From: Lagopus muta
Taxonomy: Eukaryota; Chordata; Aves; Galliformes; Phasianidae
Reading direction: 5' to 3'
Assembly (NCBI RefSeq): GCF_023343835.1
Contig: NC_064471.1
Span: forward strand, 3,394,598-3,458,597
DNA length: 64,000 nucleotides
Position numbers and translations under genes: made by a program. Each line of letters starts with the position of its first letter. Position 1 is the first letter of the stretch. Below the pieces are notes generated by a model that worked only from the letters and a program-made list of their open reading frames with translations, searched no databases and was not told where the DNA came from. Positions 20,298-30,899 of this stretch are shown in pieces.

Positions 20298-22852
20298 GTC
20301 CCACTTACATCAGGTTTAACTTTCCTGGATGGGACCCACAAAATTTTTCCGGAATTTTTATTTTTTACTGCAGCATATCCTCTTCCCCATACCAAAATAG
20401 ACCAGCCCGATTCCCAAATACCACTATCTACCTTGATCTTAACCGGTGGCCCTTCCTCAATGATTCTTGGCTGCCAATGCTTTTGTATCGGGGTTCTTGT
20501 GTTTTCCCCACGCTCAAAATGATTCAATGCATATAATGCTCGTGCCAAAATCTCTCCTTGTTCCGATACCGGAATTCTTCCTGTATGTCCTCCGCCCTCC
20601 CCCAGGACACGAATTTTTTCTCTGAGGAGGCGGTTAGCCCTTTCAACAATAGCTTGACCTTGTGAGTTGCCTGAAATTCCTGTAGTATGTGTGATATTCC
20701 AACGGGCCAACCATTCTTTAGACGAACGTGAAGTAAAACAAGAACCATTATCTGTTTTTATATGGCGTGGCATTCCCAAAATTGCTATGGCTGTGGCCCA
20801 ATGATGTTGTGCCGCTGTAGAACTAGTACGGCTGTGCTGTGTAGCAATAATGACTGTAGAAGAGGTATCAACTGTCACTGCGAGCCATTGTCTTGGTGCC
20901 ATTCGCGGTTCCATCATAAAATCTGTCTGCCAAATATCCAATGGGGTGAGACCACGGGGATTAACCCCTGCCCCTAACGCCGGCGCAGAATTACAATATG
21001 GACACATCTGCACAATTTCCCTAGCAACTGTGATAGGGATAGAACATGTTCGAGCTAACGCTTTTGCCCCTATGTGTAATGTAGAATGAAGATCACGAGC
21101 CTCTTGCAGGGTATATACCTGCTTCCTAGCCATTTGATCAGCTATGTCATTTCCTTTTGTAAAAAATCCTGGAACATCAGAATGGCTACGGACGTGAAGA
21201 ATAGCAACTGGCTCTGACCTGACCACTAAGGCATCTTCCAATAGGGCTGCAGTTACTGTATTGGGCTGTCCCTCTTTGCCCATACACAGTAACATTTTAG
21301 CCACGAATGCAGAATCAGTAACGATGTTACAAGGTGTCTGAGGCCAAAGGCGCAACGCAACTGCCACAGCTCTGGCCTCAAGCATTTGAACACTTGCTGA
21401 ACAATCTATTATCACCTTAGACTCCCATTTGCCATCCTGAGCTTGCCAGACAGCTACTCCTTGTTTGGTAGCTGAAGAAGCATCAGTAAAAATTGTTGGG
21501 CCGTCCACAGGGGTATCCAGTACTCTATACTGCAGTGATATCTGGAGAGGCCTTGCTAGATCAAAGATAGGCAGTGAGTCTGTGTAGCTAAGATTACCAC
21601 TGAAATCATAGAGAACAAGGAAAACCTCCTCTGGCAAAGGTTGAACGTTCCGAAAGGTTCCTGGCAGGTATATAGTATCAAGGTCCTTTCCAAAGGCCCT
21701 TATTGCAGTAAGACGGGTTTTACCTAACAATAACGAGAGTTGTTCTAACCACGAGGTAAATGCTTTTGTCGGCTGAACAGAAAACAACCAGCACAATGGA
21801 CGAGGACGAGAGCTAAGGGCATGCCCTATTACAGCTGCTGATCCCTCCTGGCATCTAGTCACTGCGCCTTCTAGTGGTTGGTCTGAATTCCACCTTGCAA
21901 GCGCATTGAAGGAACAGGCTACTAGTATTTCTTGCCAAGCAGACTCCATCTCTGGTGTCCACCGTCTCTCTTCCTGAGGATTAGATCCCTTTAGCTGATC
22001 ATAAAAGGGTTTCATAAGCCGTGGAGGTATGCCTAATGCATTTCGCACCCATTGCATGGCCCCCACAAGCTTCTGAACATCCCACAGAGTTGTAATATGG
22101 GGTTTAATTTTTAATCCTTCTGGGATCACCGTTTCAGATCCAAACCTGTATCCCAGGAACTCAATTCCTGGTTCTCTCTGAATTTTTTCTTGTGAAATAA
22201 CAAATCCAGCAGCAGTAAGCACATTAACTATCTGCTCCTCTAACACTTGCAGCTGGGAATCACTTGGTGCTGCAAGCAACAGGTCGTCCATATAATGAGC
22301 AAGCTGACAGCTCGATAGTGACTGTCTTACTGGTTCTATAATTTTGCCTACTACCAATTGACAAATTATTGGAGAGCAAGCCATTCCTTGTGGAAGAACC
22401 TTCCACTGAAATCTTTGAGCAGGTCCCTGATTGTTCAGGACCGGGACAGTGAATGCAAAAGCCTCTCTGTCCTGCTCTGCTAGCGGAATAGAAAAGAAGC
22501 AGTCCTTAAAGTCAATGACCATCAGGGGCCATCCTTCCGGTATAGCCGAAAGCAGAGGTCCCCCTTGCTGAACCGGACCAAAAGGGATAAGTTGCGCATT
22601 GACTGCTCGGAGATCGTGTAACAGTCGGAAGGATCCCGATGCTTTTCGAATTACAAAAACAGGCGTATTCCAACTACTGAGTGACGGTTCTATATGTCCT
22701 GCATTAAGTTCTCGTGAAACAATCTGTACAAGCGCTGCTAATTTATCAACAGAAAGGGGCCACTGATCCACCCAAACGGGAGATACATCCCGTTTCCAAC
22801 GCAACGGAATCGCATATTGCAGCGCTAAATGATGGACAGTGGCCCTTTTCAT
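20294..22852 (-). CDS. pol: Alpharetrovirus-like Pol: RT, RNase H, integrase, intact
   Basis: 852 codons without a stop, made by a -1 shift from the protease frame. RT: catalytic Asp114 (VIDFKDCFF), LPQGM at about 153-157, YMDD at 187-190. RNase H: Asp457 (FTDASS), Glu492 ([10 protein letters not shown]), Asp513 (TDSAF) and Asp569 (GNDIADQMA). Integrase: zinc ligands His589, His593, Cys617 and Cys620 (CPYC), catalytic Asp644 (WQTDFM), Asp701 (KTDNGSCF) and Glu737 (IVERANR), with 35 residues between the last two. The C-terminal DNA-binding part has [16 protein letters not shown]. All key residues are present. The order, the length and motifs such as [20 protein letters not shown] identify an alpharetrovirus-like Pol. 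It overlaps env by four bases at the stop. Because gag and env are broken here, activity would depend on other copies. Confidence 0.92.
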   Translation of the reverse strand: MKRATVHHLALQYAIPLRWKRDVSPVWVDQWPLSVDKLAALVQIVSRELNAGHIEPSLSSWNTPVFVIRKASGSFRLLHDLRAVNAQLIPFGPVQQGGPLLSAIPEGWPLMVIDFKDCFFSIPLAEQDREAFAFTVPVLNNQGPAQRFQWKVLPQGMACSPIICQLVVGKIIEPVRQSLSSCQLAHYMDDLLLAAPSDSQLQVLEEQIVNVLTAAGFVISQEKIQREPGIEFLGYRFGSETVIPEGLKIKPHITTLWDVQKLVGAMQWVRNALGIPPRLMKPFYDQLKGSNPQEERRWTPEMESAWQEILVACSFNALARWNSDQPLEGAVTRCQEGSAAVIGHALSSRPRPLCWLFSVQPTKAFTSWLEQLSLLLGKTRLTAIRAFGKDLDTIYLPGTFRNVQPLPEEVFLVLYDFSGNLSYTDSLPIFDLARPLQISLQYRVLDTPVDGPTIFTDASSATKQGVAVWQAQDGKWESKVIIDCSASVQMLEARAVAVALRLWPQTPCNIVTDSAFVAKMLLCMGKEGQPNTVTAALLEDALVVRSEPVAILHVRSHSDVPGFFTKGNDIADQMARKQVYTLQEARDLHSTLHIGAKALARTCSIPITVAREIVQMCPYCNSAPALGAGVNPRGLTPLDIWQTDFMMEPRMAPRQWLAVTVDTSSTVIIATQHSRTSSTAAQHHWATAIAILGMPRHIKTDNGSCFTSRSSKEWLARWNITHTTGISGNSQGQAIVERANRLLREKIRVLGEGGGHTGRIPVSEQGEILARALYALNHFERGENTRTPIQKHWQPRIIEEGPPVKIKVDSGIWESGWSILVWGRGYAAVKNKNSGKILWVPSRKVKPDVSGT

Positions 22853-23226
22853 AAATTTGTCAGTTTTACTCCCATCTCAAAAAGAAAGTCCCTGACAAGT
22901 ATGGATCCTCCTATTGGTGCTAAAGTAGGAAGGATGATTACATTTTTTTCCATGGTACCATCATCATTGATGATCGCAAGCTCTACCACTCTGTCTGCCT
23001 TTCTGGTGGGCACATCGCCCCCCACACCCGCAATCGTTCTCCACATAAAAGTCGCGGGCCACTGCCGAGGCCAGTCATCTTCTGAGATGACAGTAATATC
23101 TGCACCAGAATCAAGTAAGGCTACAAAAATTACTGCTTTGGGCACCGATGATGGAAGATCTGGATCCATATATGACATCCTAACCATAACGATTGGTCGT
23201 TCTTCTAAATCCATAGTTAATGCCAC
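22849..23226 (-). CDS. pro: Retroviral protease (PR)
   Basis: A 125-codon frame ending at the TGA beside the slippery site. The active site is at residues 39-42 ([13 protein letters not shown]), followed by [14 protein letters not shown] and a [15 protein letters not shown] stretch that matches the end of a retroviral aspartic protease. The natural N-terminus would be made by cleavage of a Gag-PR precursor; the first ATG is only the first in the frame. PR is in the same frame as the matrix part of gag, but the capsid-nucleocapsid part between them is in another frame, so PR is cut off by the second frameshift near 23217-23240. Confidence 0.88.
   Translation of the reverse strand: MALTMDLEERPIVMVRMSYMDPDLPSSVPKAVIFVALLDSGADITVISEDDWPRQWPATFMWRTIAGVGGDVPTRKADRVVELAIINDDGTMEKNVIILPTLAPIGGSILVRDFLFEMGVKLTNL
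22852..22858 (-). promoter_or_regulatory. -1 ribosomal frameshift slippery site AAATTTA
   Basis: On the minus strand the end of the protease frame reads A AAT TTA TGA. Slipping one base back at TTA continues as ATG AAA AGG into pol. AAATTTA next to the terminator is the arrangement known from alpharetroviruses. I did not model the expected downstream RNA pseudoknot. Confidence 0.85.
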
Positions 23227-25077
23227 TGCGGGCGTCGTGCTTTTGGCCCACCTAGGGATGACGGGAAGGAGTCCTGGGCCATTGGCTCCCTCCCTCTCCC
23301 GTTTCCCTGCAGTGGGATTCTAAATTTTTTACACTGACGTGCAACATGTCCGGCTCCGCCACATAATTGGCACCGTTTGTCTGATCCTTGCCCCATCTTC
23401 TTAGGGCACTGTGCTTTGAAATGGCCACGCTGCCCACACTTAAAACACGGGCCTTTATTCCTTCCTTCCCTGACCCGATTGGCATCTATCATTTCCTGCA
23501 TGGCGGCTGCTAATCCCTCATTAGTTAATGGTGCAACTTTCTGATGATCTAACACATATTTAATAAGCTCCCCTGGGGTAGTTAGGTTACCCGGTGCTGC
23601 TCTGATGATTTGCTGGATGTCTGGCAACGATTTCTGTTTAAGACATTCTATTATGACTGCGGATTGGACCTCTCTTGGGAGATCAGATCCCTCCACTGCG
23701 CGAATTAGGCGATTCACAAAATCAGAAAATGACTCAGAGTGGCTCTGCTTTATGTCTGCCCACGGATGCACAGGTTCCGCAACCTTAGCCACTTCTCGCA
23801 GGGCTTGGAGGGCTGCCGTTGTAACAGCTGCCAGCTCTCCTGGTCTGAGCATTGCTGCTTGGCCCTCCGGGGATCCCACCATTCCATCTGCCAGGCCCTG
23901 AAGACGTACAAGATTAGTTCTCTCGCCTCTGCGCTGGCCATTGGCTGGATGGTGGGGGGTCCCGGTTGGCAGCAGCCACCACAGCTTGAAGTAGTCTATT
24001 CCATTCATCATACCATAGGGTGTATTGTACGGGCTCAAGAATAACATGCATAAGATTCACCGCATCATATGGCAAAAGACTAGAAGCCATAAGAGCTTCC
24101 ACTGCTGCCATAGTAACAGGGGAACGCAGGCCTTTGCTCTTAACTAATTCCGAAAGACGAGTAACCGCTTTGGATTCCAGAGGAACCCAAGCTGGACCCT
24201 CTGGTCTTACCACCACCGGCAGAGCGAGAGCGACATCTGCTGGATCTGCGGCCTGTATGTCCTCCCTCACTCGAGCCCAATCAGTGAGGGTAGGCGGGCC
24301 CCATGAAGTTGTCGATATGGGACCACGCCCCTCCTGGGTGGACTCCGGGGCCATCCCCGTCGGACCGCTCCCCCCACAGCAAGGCCGGGGACAATCCACG
24401 CCCCTCGGGGGGTGGCCACCGTAGCAGGCAGAATCGGGCAGTGGGTGAGTCCCGCCCCCACTGTCGCATTCCACAGGTTGTATCCCAGCCCCTCCAGACA
24501 TCTCTCCCTTCTCAAGGACCCTCTTATCAACTGTGTTAGAAATTATACTACTTTCCTCCACCGACCCCCCTTCCCCGTTATCTTTATAGGGCTTAAGCGA
24601 AGGATATATGCTGCGAGCCGGGTATGGAGGTGGGTCCTCCCTTTTATGGTGTGATTGCTCCTGCTTCACTTCGTTCTTCTTTATCTCCAGGGTCGTTGTT
24701 TCTGGTGGGGCCGAAGGAGTCAGTGCCATCTTGCCCTCTGGCGAATCTGTAGGGGAGACAAGACCCCCCCCTGGCCCGAGCCCCAGCAGGTCCCTAGCAC
24801 GGTCACCTGCAATCTTCTCCTCTTTTGCTTTCTTAAGAGCTGTTAAAATCAATCCCCATACCAAAAACTCTGCTGGTTTCTGAGTAATTAGTGCCCTCTG
24901 TGAGAGCGCAGCAGTAAACGAATCCCAATTATTAGGATCATATAAATCAGAAGGGGATGATAGTAATCCCTCCTTCTCCAGCAACAAAAGTGTCACTGAT
25001 ATCTCCTTCTTAGAAGGAACATTTTTCCCGCAATAATTTTTGCATGCATGGAAAATCACCTTTATGACGGCTTCCAT
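23217..25077 (-). pseudogene. gag: Gag (matrix, p10-like, capsid, nucleocapsid) with two frameshifts
   Basis: Start chosen at the ATG at 25077, where MEAVIKVIFHACKNYCG begins, an alpharetrovirus-style matrix N-terminus; the frame is open further upstream through the PBS, but only with non-ATG starts. Late-domain motifs PPPY (residues 149-152) and YPSL (158-161) follow the matrix part. The first frame runs to 23914. From about 23955 the true sequence continues in another frame, with a capsid homology region ([19 protein letters not shown]) and two zinc knuckles ([14 protein letters not shown] and [14 protein letters not shown]). The first shift is best placed in a G6 run at 23954-23959 (plus strand), the second shortly before the protease. 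The two shifts cancel, so protease is back in the matrix frame. Either could be a sequencing error in a homopolymer, or real inactivation. Confidence 0.85.
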
Positions 25078-25288
25078 AACGCCTCCGGCTGAACATACAC
25101 CTGGCCTCTTCTGGCGTTTCCCCCCTAGCGTCCTAGGGGAATCTTGGCTCCTTTTCCCGAGCCTCCCGCCTGACGAGGAGTAATGCGCACTCCTCCCCGT
25201 CCCCGGGTTTCCACTACTCTGCGGATTTGAATTTACCGCTACCGCAGTGGGATCCTGCTTCCGGCAGGCAGCTGACTCACTCCCAGGA

Positions 25289-25310
25289 ATCACGTCGATC
25301 AGGGTCACCA
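25289..25310 (-). other. Primer binding site, tRNA-Trp type with a 4-base insert
   Basis: Two bases after the 5' LTR the minus strand reads TGGTGACCC, then TGAT, then CGACGTGAT. The alpharetroviral tRNA-Trp site is those two nine-base halves joined directly. The extra TGAT splits the match in two. Confidence 0.8.
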
Positions 25311-25312
25311 CT

Positions 25313-25554
25313 TGTTGCCGTTCGAGCCCGTTTCGAATTTCCCGGGAGACCGCAGCTTGGCCAATTACCGAGGCGACACCAATATGATGAGCAGCAAATG
25401 GCGTTTATTACACGTATACACTACCTTATATACCCTAATTACTTCGTCTACGCCCCCAAGGGGGCACATCACACATCAATCATTAGAGCAGGGAGGGAGC
25501 TTAACACATCAGACCCCGCGGGGGGGTCTCGCAGTTTCGCAGTTGCTGACAACA
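25313..25554 (-). promoter_or_regulatory. 5' LTR with TATA box and poly(A) signal
   Basis: 242 bp. On the minus strand: TGTTGTCAGCAAC start, a GC-rich palindromic stretch (CCCCGCGGGG), TATATAAGG at 25432-25424, AATAAA at 25409-25404 only 15 bases further on, then R-U5 and the CAACA end. The very short gap between TATA box and poly(A) signal implies that AATAAA lies at or before the RNA start and is reused at the 3' LTR, as in compact alpharetroviral LTRs. Confidence 0.88.
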
Positions 25555-25985
25555 CCTTCCCAACAAATTATACTATGCTTCAGGCACTAACAAAAAAGAT
25601 CCAAGGCCATACCTACAGGGTGCTTCTATCTCTACTCCTTTGATTATTGACACTTTAAATGGTTCACCCTTGGGACCGACTATTTGAAGTTTTTCTGAGG
25701 AAACTGAGCATCCCCTGGGCAGCTTTTGGACAGCAGATTTTCTGCCCCGGAGTCCACAAGGAACTCCATTTCCTGGCGCTGAGGACCCACTTTCAATTTT
25801 ATCAAGGGCTCTATTCCTTTAAGGGTCCCCAGCACATAAAGCCCCTGACCCCACTAATCTTCCTGGAACATATTTTTGTCTTGTATTCGCTTTCTGCAAT
25901 CTCTTTTATTGTGTCCTATTTTCTGGCAATAAAAACATTCGATTTGCCTCATATACCTAGTCACTTTCTGAATGGGAACTACTGA
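25555..25985 (-). pseudogene. gag-pro: Class I gag nucleocapsid end and protease, copy B
   Basis: Same sequence as 11289-11719 (offset 14,266): zinc knuckle, readthrough TAG and DSGA protease active site, with the same later frameshift and stops. I see no substitution in the stretch compared by eye. It is the 5' part of the class I element that the provirus split; its RT continues at 17400. The first six bases are the right half of the target duplication. Confidence 0.85.
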
Positions 25986-26362
25986 GTCAAGGCCTGAACC
26001 TCTGATTGATCACCTGAGGAGAGCCATGAGTCAGCCAGAGGAGCACAGGTGAAGGCAATTCACCTGCCCTGCCAGAAGGGGTGGAGCCTGGTTCCACTCC
26101 TCCTAGACCTATTTAAGAGCTGGCTACAGGGGGGAAAGGTCTTGTTCTGTGATCTTTTCTTGTATTTTTTTTTTTCCTGGGTGAGTCTTGAACACGGGTA
26201 AGCTCTTCATCTTTACTGTTTTGGATTCTTTGTCTACTTAATATCTGTTGTTTATTTGCTTTGGTAGCCAGGTAGGCTGTATTTACTTAAATTTATCTCA
26301 TGTTTTTTCTTTGGAAATTCTATAAATGGGTCTAGAGGGAGAATAATACTTATCTAAAGAAA
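25986..26362 (+). promoter_or_regulatory. Promoter-like segment of a retroelement, copy B
   Basis: Repeats 11720-12096 including the CAGGTGAA/TTCACCTG inverted repeat (about 26046-26066) and TATTTAAG (26110-26117). The same reservations apply about its LTR nature. Confidence 0.45.
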
Positions 26363-27026
26363 GTGATTCCAGGGCAGATCCCAGGATTTGTGGTATCCCC
26401 CTGTTATGAGCTAGCATTTATCATTGATAAAGGGGGTCTCTTAAACGTTATGTGCAATATCACCCCGTATCGCATGGTGGATTGCTTTCTAGGACTTAGC
26501 AAGGTTGTGCTCATCACTAAAGAGAAACAACTGGTTGTCTCCACAGTAGCATGGCCACTATTAAGTGCCTTAAATCATGCGAATATAAGAAATAATATTT
26601 CAGAAAATAAAAAAACAAGTTTTGAAAGACTATATTGAGAAACTAGAGCGAGAACTTAGTGTATTAACAGGGAAAAAGCCAATTCTACATCTTCCCGTAG
26701 GCCAAGTTGGCAACATTTCAATAGGCGATCACAAGACTATTGAATCAACCGACTCGGTTGAACAGGAGTATAAAAACTCCAAATTGGCTCTTGAATATGC
26801 TATTTCTGACTGATCCATTCAAAGTATTTCCTGTCATAACCCAGAAAACAAAGTGCAGGACCAACTAGCAGGGTTGCTGCCTGATCAGTGGCACCCTGCC
26901 CAGATTCATTTACATTTAACGGCCCAGCAATACACGGTAACAAAATTGATGGATTTAATAAAGCGATATCGGCTGATGCCTAGAGAAATGGTGCCAGCTT
27001 GGTTATTAAGACTGTGGGATTCTCGG
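26363..27026 (+). pseudogene. gag: gag-like pseudogene ending in the tandem array, copy B
   Basis: Copy of 12097-12760 with the same frameshift, the same TGA stop and the same break point into the array (GGGATTCTCGG then GGAGAGG). The one amino-acid difference seen is Asn for Ser in VGNISIG. Shared lesions show that the decay preceded the duplication. Confidence 0.6.
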
Positions 27027-30000
27027 GGAGAGGAGAGGTTAAGAACTGTATATAGAGTAGACTGTAACTTACATGGGAGATAAAATGAGGAGAGGAGAGG
27101 TCACAGAGGAGAGGAGAGGTTAAGAACTGTATATAGAGTAGACTGTAACTTACATGAGAGATAAAATGAGGACAGGACAGGAGAGGTCATAGAGGACAGG
27201 AGAGGTCAGAGAGGAGTGGAGAGGAGAGGTCATAGAGGACAGGAGATGTCATAGAAGAGAGGAGAGGAGAGGTGAAGAACTGTATATAGAGTAGACTGTA
27301 ACATACATAAGAGATAAAATGAGGAGAGGAGAGGTTAAAAACTGTATACTGAGTAGACAGTAACTTACATGAGAGATGAAATGAGGAGAGGAGAGGTCAA
27401 GAACTGTATTTAGAGCAGACTAACTTAAATGAGAGTTAAAATGAGGAGAGGAGGAGTCTTAGAGGACAGGGGATGTCATAGAGGAGAGGTGAGGAGAGGA
27501 GAGGTCATAGAGGGCAGGAGATGTCATAGAGGAGAGGAGTGGTGAAGAACTGTATATAGAGTAGACTGTAATGTACATGAGAGATAAATAGAGGAGAGGA
27601 GAGTTCATAGAGGACTGGAGATGACATAGAAGAGAGGAGAGGAGAGGTCATAGAGGAGAGTAGAGGTGAAGAACTGTATACAGGGTAGACTGTAACGTAC
27701 AAGAGAGATAAAATGAGGAGAGGAGGGGTCATAGAGGAGAGGTTATGAGAGAAGAGGAGAGGTCGTAGAGGAGAGGAGAGGTTAAGAACTGTATATATAG
27801 CACGCTGTAACTTACATGAGAGATAAAATCCATAGATAAATAGAGGAGAGGTCATAGAAGAGAGGAGAGGTGAAGAGCTGTATATAGTGTAGACTGCTAC
27901 GTACATGAGAGATAAAATGAGGAGAGGTCATATAGGAGAGGTGTGGAGAGGAGAGGTCATAGAAGAGAGGAGAGGTTAAGAACAGTATATAGAGCATACT
28001 GTAACTTACATGAGAGATAGAATGAGGAGAGGTCAGAGAGGAGAGGTCGGAGAGGAGAGATTAAGAACTGTATATAGAGTAGGCTGTAACTTACATGAGA
28101 GATAAAATGAGGAGAGGAGAGGACAGGAGAGGAGAGGAGAGGTCATAGAGGCGAGGAGTGGAGAGGAGAGGAGAGGTTAAGAACTGTATATAGAGCAGAC
28201 TGTAACTTAAATGACAGATAAAATGAGGAGAGGACAGGAGAGGTCATAGAGGACAGGAGAGGTCTTAGAGGAGAGGTTATGAGAGGAGAGGTCATGGGCG
28301 AGAGGAGAGGAGAAAAGTGGAAAGGTCATAGAGGTGAGGACAGGAGAGGAGAGGTTAAGAACTGTATGTAGAGTAGACTGTAACTTACATGAGAGAAAAA
28401 ATGAGGTGAGGAGAGGCGATGAGAGGAGAGGTCATAGAGGACAGGAGATCTCGGAGCGGAGAGGAGAGGAACTGTATATAGAGTAGACTGTAACGTACAT
28501 GAGAGATAAAATGAGGAGAGGAGAGGTCATAGTGGACTGGAGTTGACATAGAAGAGAGGAGGGGAGAGGTCTTAGAGGAGAGGTGAAGAACTGTATACCG
28601 GGTAGACTGTAACGTACATGAGAGATAAAATGAGGAGAGGTTAAGAACTGTATATAGAGTAGACTGTAACTTATATGAGAGAGAAAATGTGGAGAGGAGA
28701 GTAGAGGTGAAGAACTGTATATAGAGTAGACTGTAACGTACATGAGAGATAAAATGAGGAGAGGAGGGGAGAGGTCATAGAGGACAGGAGATGTCAGAGA
28801 GGAGAGGAGAGGTTATGAGAGGGGAGGTCATAGAGGAGAGGTGAAGAACTGTATGTAGAGTAGACTGTAACATATATGAGAGATAAAATGAGGAGAGGAG
28901 AGGTCATAGAGGACAGGAGAGGTCATAGAGGAGAGGAGAGTTTAAGAACTGTATGTAGAGTAGACTGTAACTTTCATGAGAGATAAAGTGAGGAGAGGAG
29001 AGGAGATGTAATAGAGGAGAGGAGAGGAAAGGAGAGGAGAGGAGTGGTGAAGAACTGTATATAGAGTAGACTGTAACGTGCATGAGAGATAAAATGAGGA
29101 GAGGAGGGGAGAGGAGAGGAGAGGTCATAGAGCACAGGAGATGTCATAGAGGAGAGGAGAGGTGAGGAACTGTATATAGAGTAGACTGTAACTTACATGA
29201 GAGATAAAATGAGGAGAGGAGAGGAGGGGAGAGGAGAGGAGAGGTCATAGAGCACAGGAGATGTCATAGAGGGGAGGAGAGGTGAAGAACTGTATATAGA
29301 GTAGACTGTAACTTACATGAGAGATAAAATGAGGAGAGGAGAGGTCATAGAGGACAAGAGATGTAATAGAGGACAGGAGATGTCATAGAGCAGAGGAGAG
29401 GTGAAGAACTGTATATAGAGTAGACTGTAACGTACATGAGAGATAAAATGAGGAGAGGAGAGAAGAGGTCATAGAGGACAGGAGATGTCATAGAGGAGAG
29501 GGGAGGAGAGGAGTGGAGAGGTGAAGAACTGTATATAGAGTAGACTGTAACGTACATGAGAGATAAAACGAGGAGAGGAGGGGAGAGGAGAGGAGAGGTC
29601 ATAGAGGACAGGAGATGGCATGGAGGAGAGGAGAGTAGAGGTGAAGAACTGTATATAGAGTAGACTGTAACATACATGAGAGATAAAATGAGGAGAGGAG
29701 AGGTGATGAACTGTATATACAGTAGACTGTAACGTACATGAGAGGTCAAATGAGGAGAGGAGAGGTCATAGAGGAGAGGAGAGGTGAAGAACCGTATATA
29801 GAGTAGACTGTAACGTACATGAGAGATAAAATGAGGAGAGGAGAGGTCATAGAGTAGAGGAGAGGTTAAGAACTGTATGTAGAGCAGACTGTAACTTACA
29901 TAAGAGATATAATGAGGTGAGGAGAGGAGAGGATATGTTAAGAACTGTATATAGAGTAGACTGTAACTTAGATGAGAGATAAAATAAGGAGAGGAGAGGT

Positions 30001-30899
30001 GAGGAGAGGTCATAGAGGACAGGAGATGTCACAGAGGAGAGGAGAGGTTAAGAACTGTATATAGAGCAGACTGTAACTTTCATGGGAGATATAATGAGGT
30101 TATGAGAGGAGAGGAGAGGAGATGTTAAGAACTGTATATAGAGTAGACTGTAACTTATACGAGAGATAAAATGAGGTGAGGAGAGGAGAGGAGAGGTCAT
30201 AGAGGAAAGGAGATGGCATAGAGGAGAGGAGAGCTGAAGAACTGTATATAGAGTCGACAGAAACGTACATGAGAGATAAAATGAGGTGAGGAGAGGAGAG
30301 GTCATAGAGGACAGGAGATGTCATAGAGGAGAGGTTAAGAACAGGATATAGAGTGGACTGTAACATACATGAGTGATCAATGAGGAGAGGAGAGAAGAGG
30401 AGAGGTAAAGAACTGTATACAGAGTGGAATGTATCTTATATGAGAGATGAAATGAGGAGAGGAGAGGAGAGGTTGGAGAGGATAGGAGAGGTGAAGAACT
30501 GTATGTAGAGTAGACTGTAACGTACATGAGAGATAACATGAGGGGAGAGGAGAGGAGGGGAGTGGAGAGGAGAGGTCATAGAGGACAGGAGATGTCATAG
30601 AGGAGAGGAGAGGTTAAGAACTGGATATAGAGTAGACTGTAACATACATGAGAGATAAATGAGAAGAGCAGAGGAGAGGAGACGTCATAGAGGACAGGAG
30701 ATGTCATAGAGGAGAGGAGAGGTGAAGAACTGTGTATAGAGTAGACTGTAACTTACATGAGAGATAAAGTGAGGAGAGGAGAGATGAGGAGAGGAGAGGT
30801 CATAGAGGACAGGAGATGTCATAGAGGAGAGGAGAGGGGAGGTTAAGAACTGTATGTAGAGTGGACTGTAACTTACATGAGAGATAAAATGAGGAGAGG

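Larger units (their letters stand above)
17401..25554 (-). mobile_element. Complete alpharetrovirus-like provirus, 8,154 bp, minus strand
   Basis: Order on the minus strand: 5' LTR 25313-25554, tRNA-Trp-type PBS, gag 25077-23217, pro 23226-22849, pol 22852-20294, env 20297-18075, AT-rich 3' region, polypurine tract 17655-17643, 3' LTR 17642-17401. Both LTRs are 242 bp and differ at four places (about 98.3% identity). A 6-bp duplication, CCTTCC, flanks it, and the paralogous segment at 11289 shows the uninterrupted site. Lesions seen: two single-base frameshifts around the capsid-nucleocapsid part of gag and one in-frame TGA in env. Pol is open throughout. It is thus a structurally complete but coding-defective, fairly recent insertion. 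Confidence 0.93.

Noticed and set aside
24020..25643. Plus-strand frames opposite gag and the 5' LTR
   Set aside because: These are shadows of minus-strand gag with its PPPY and matrix motifs.
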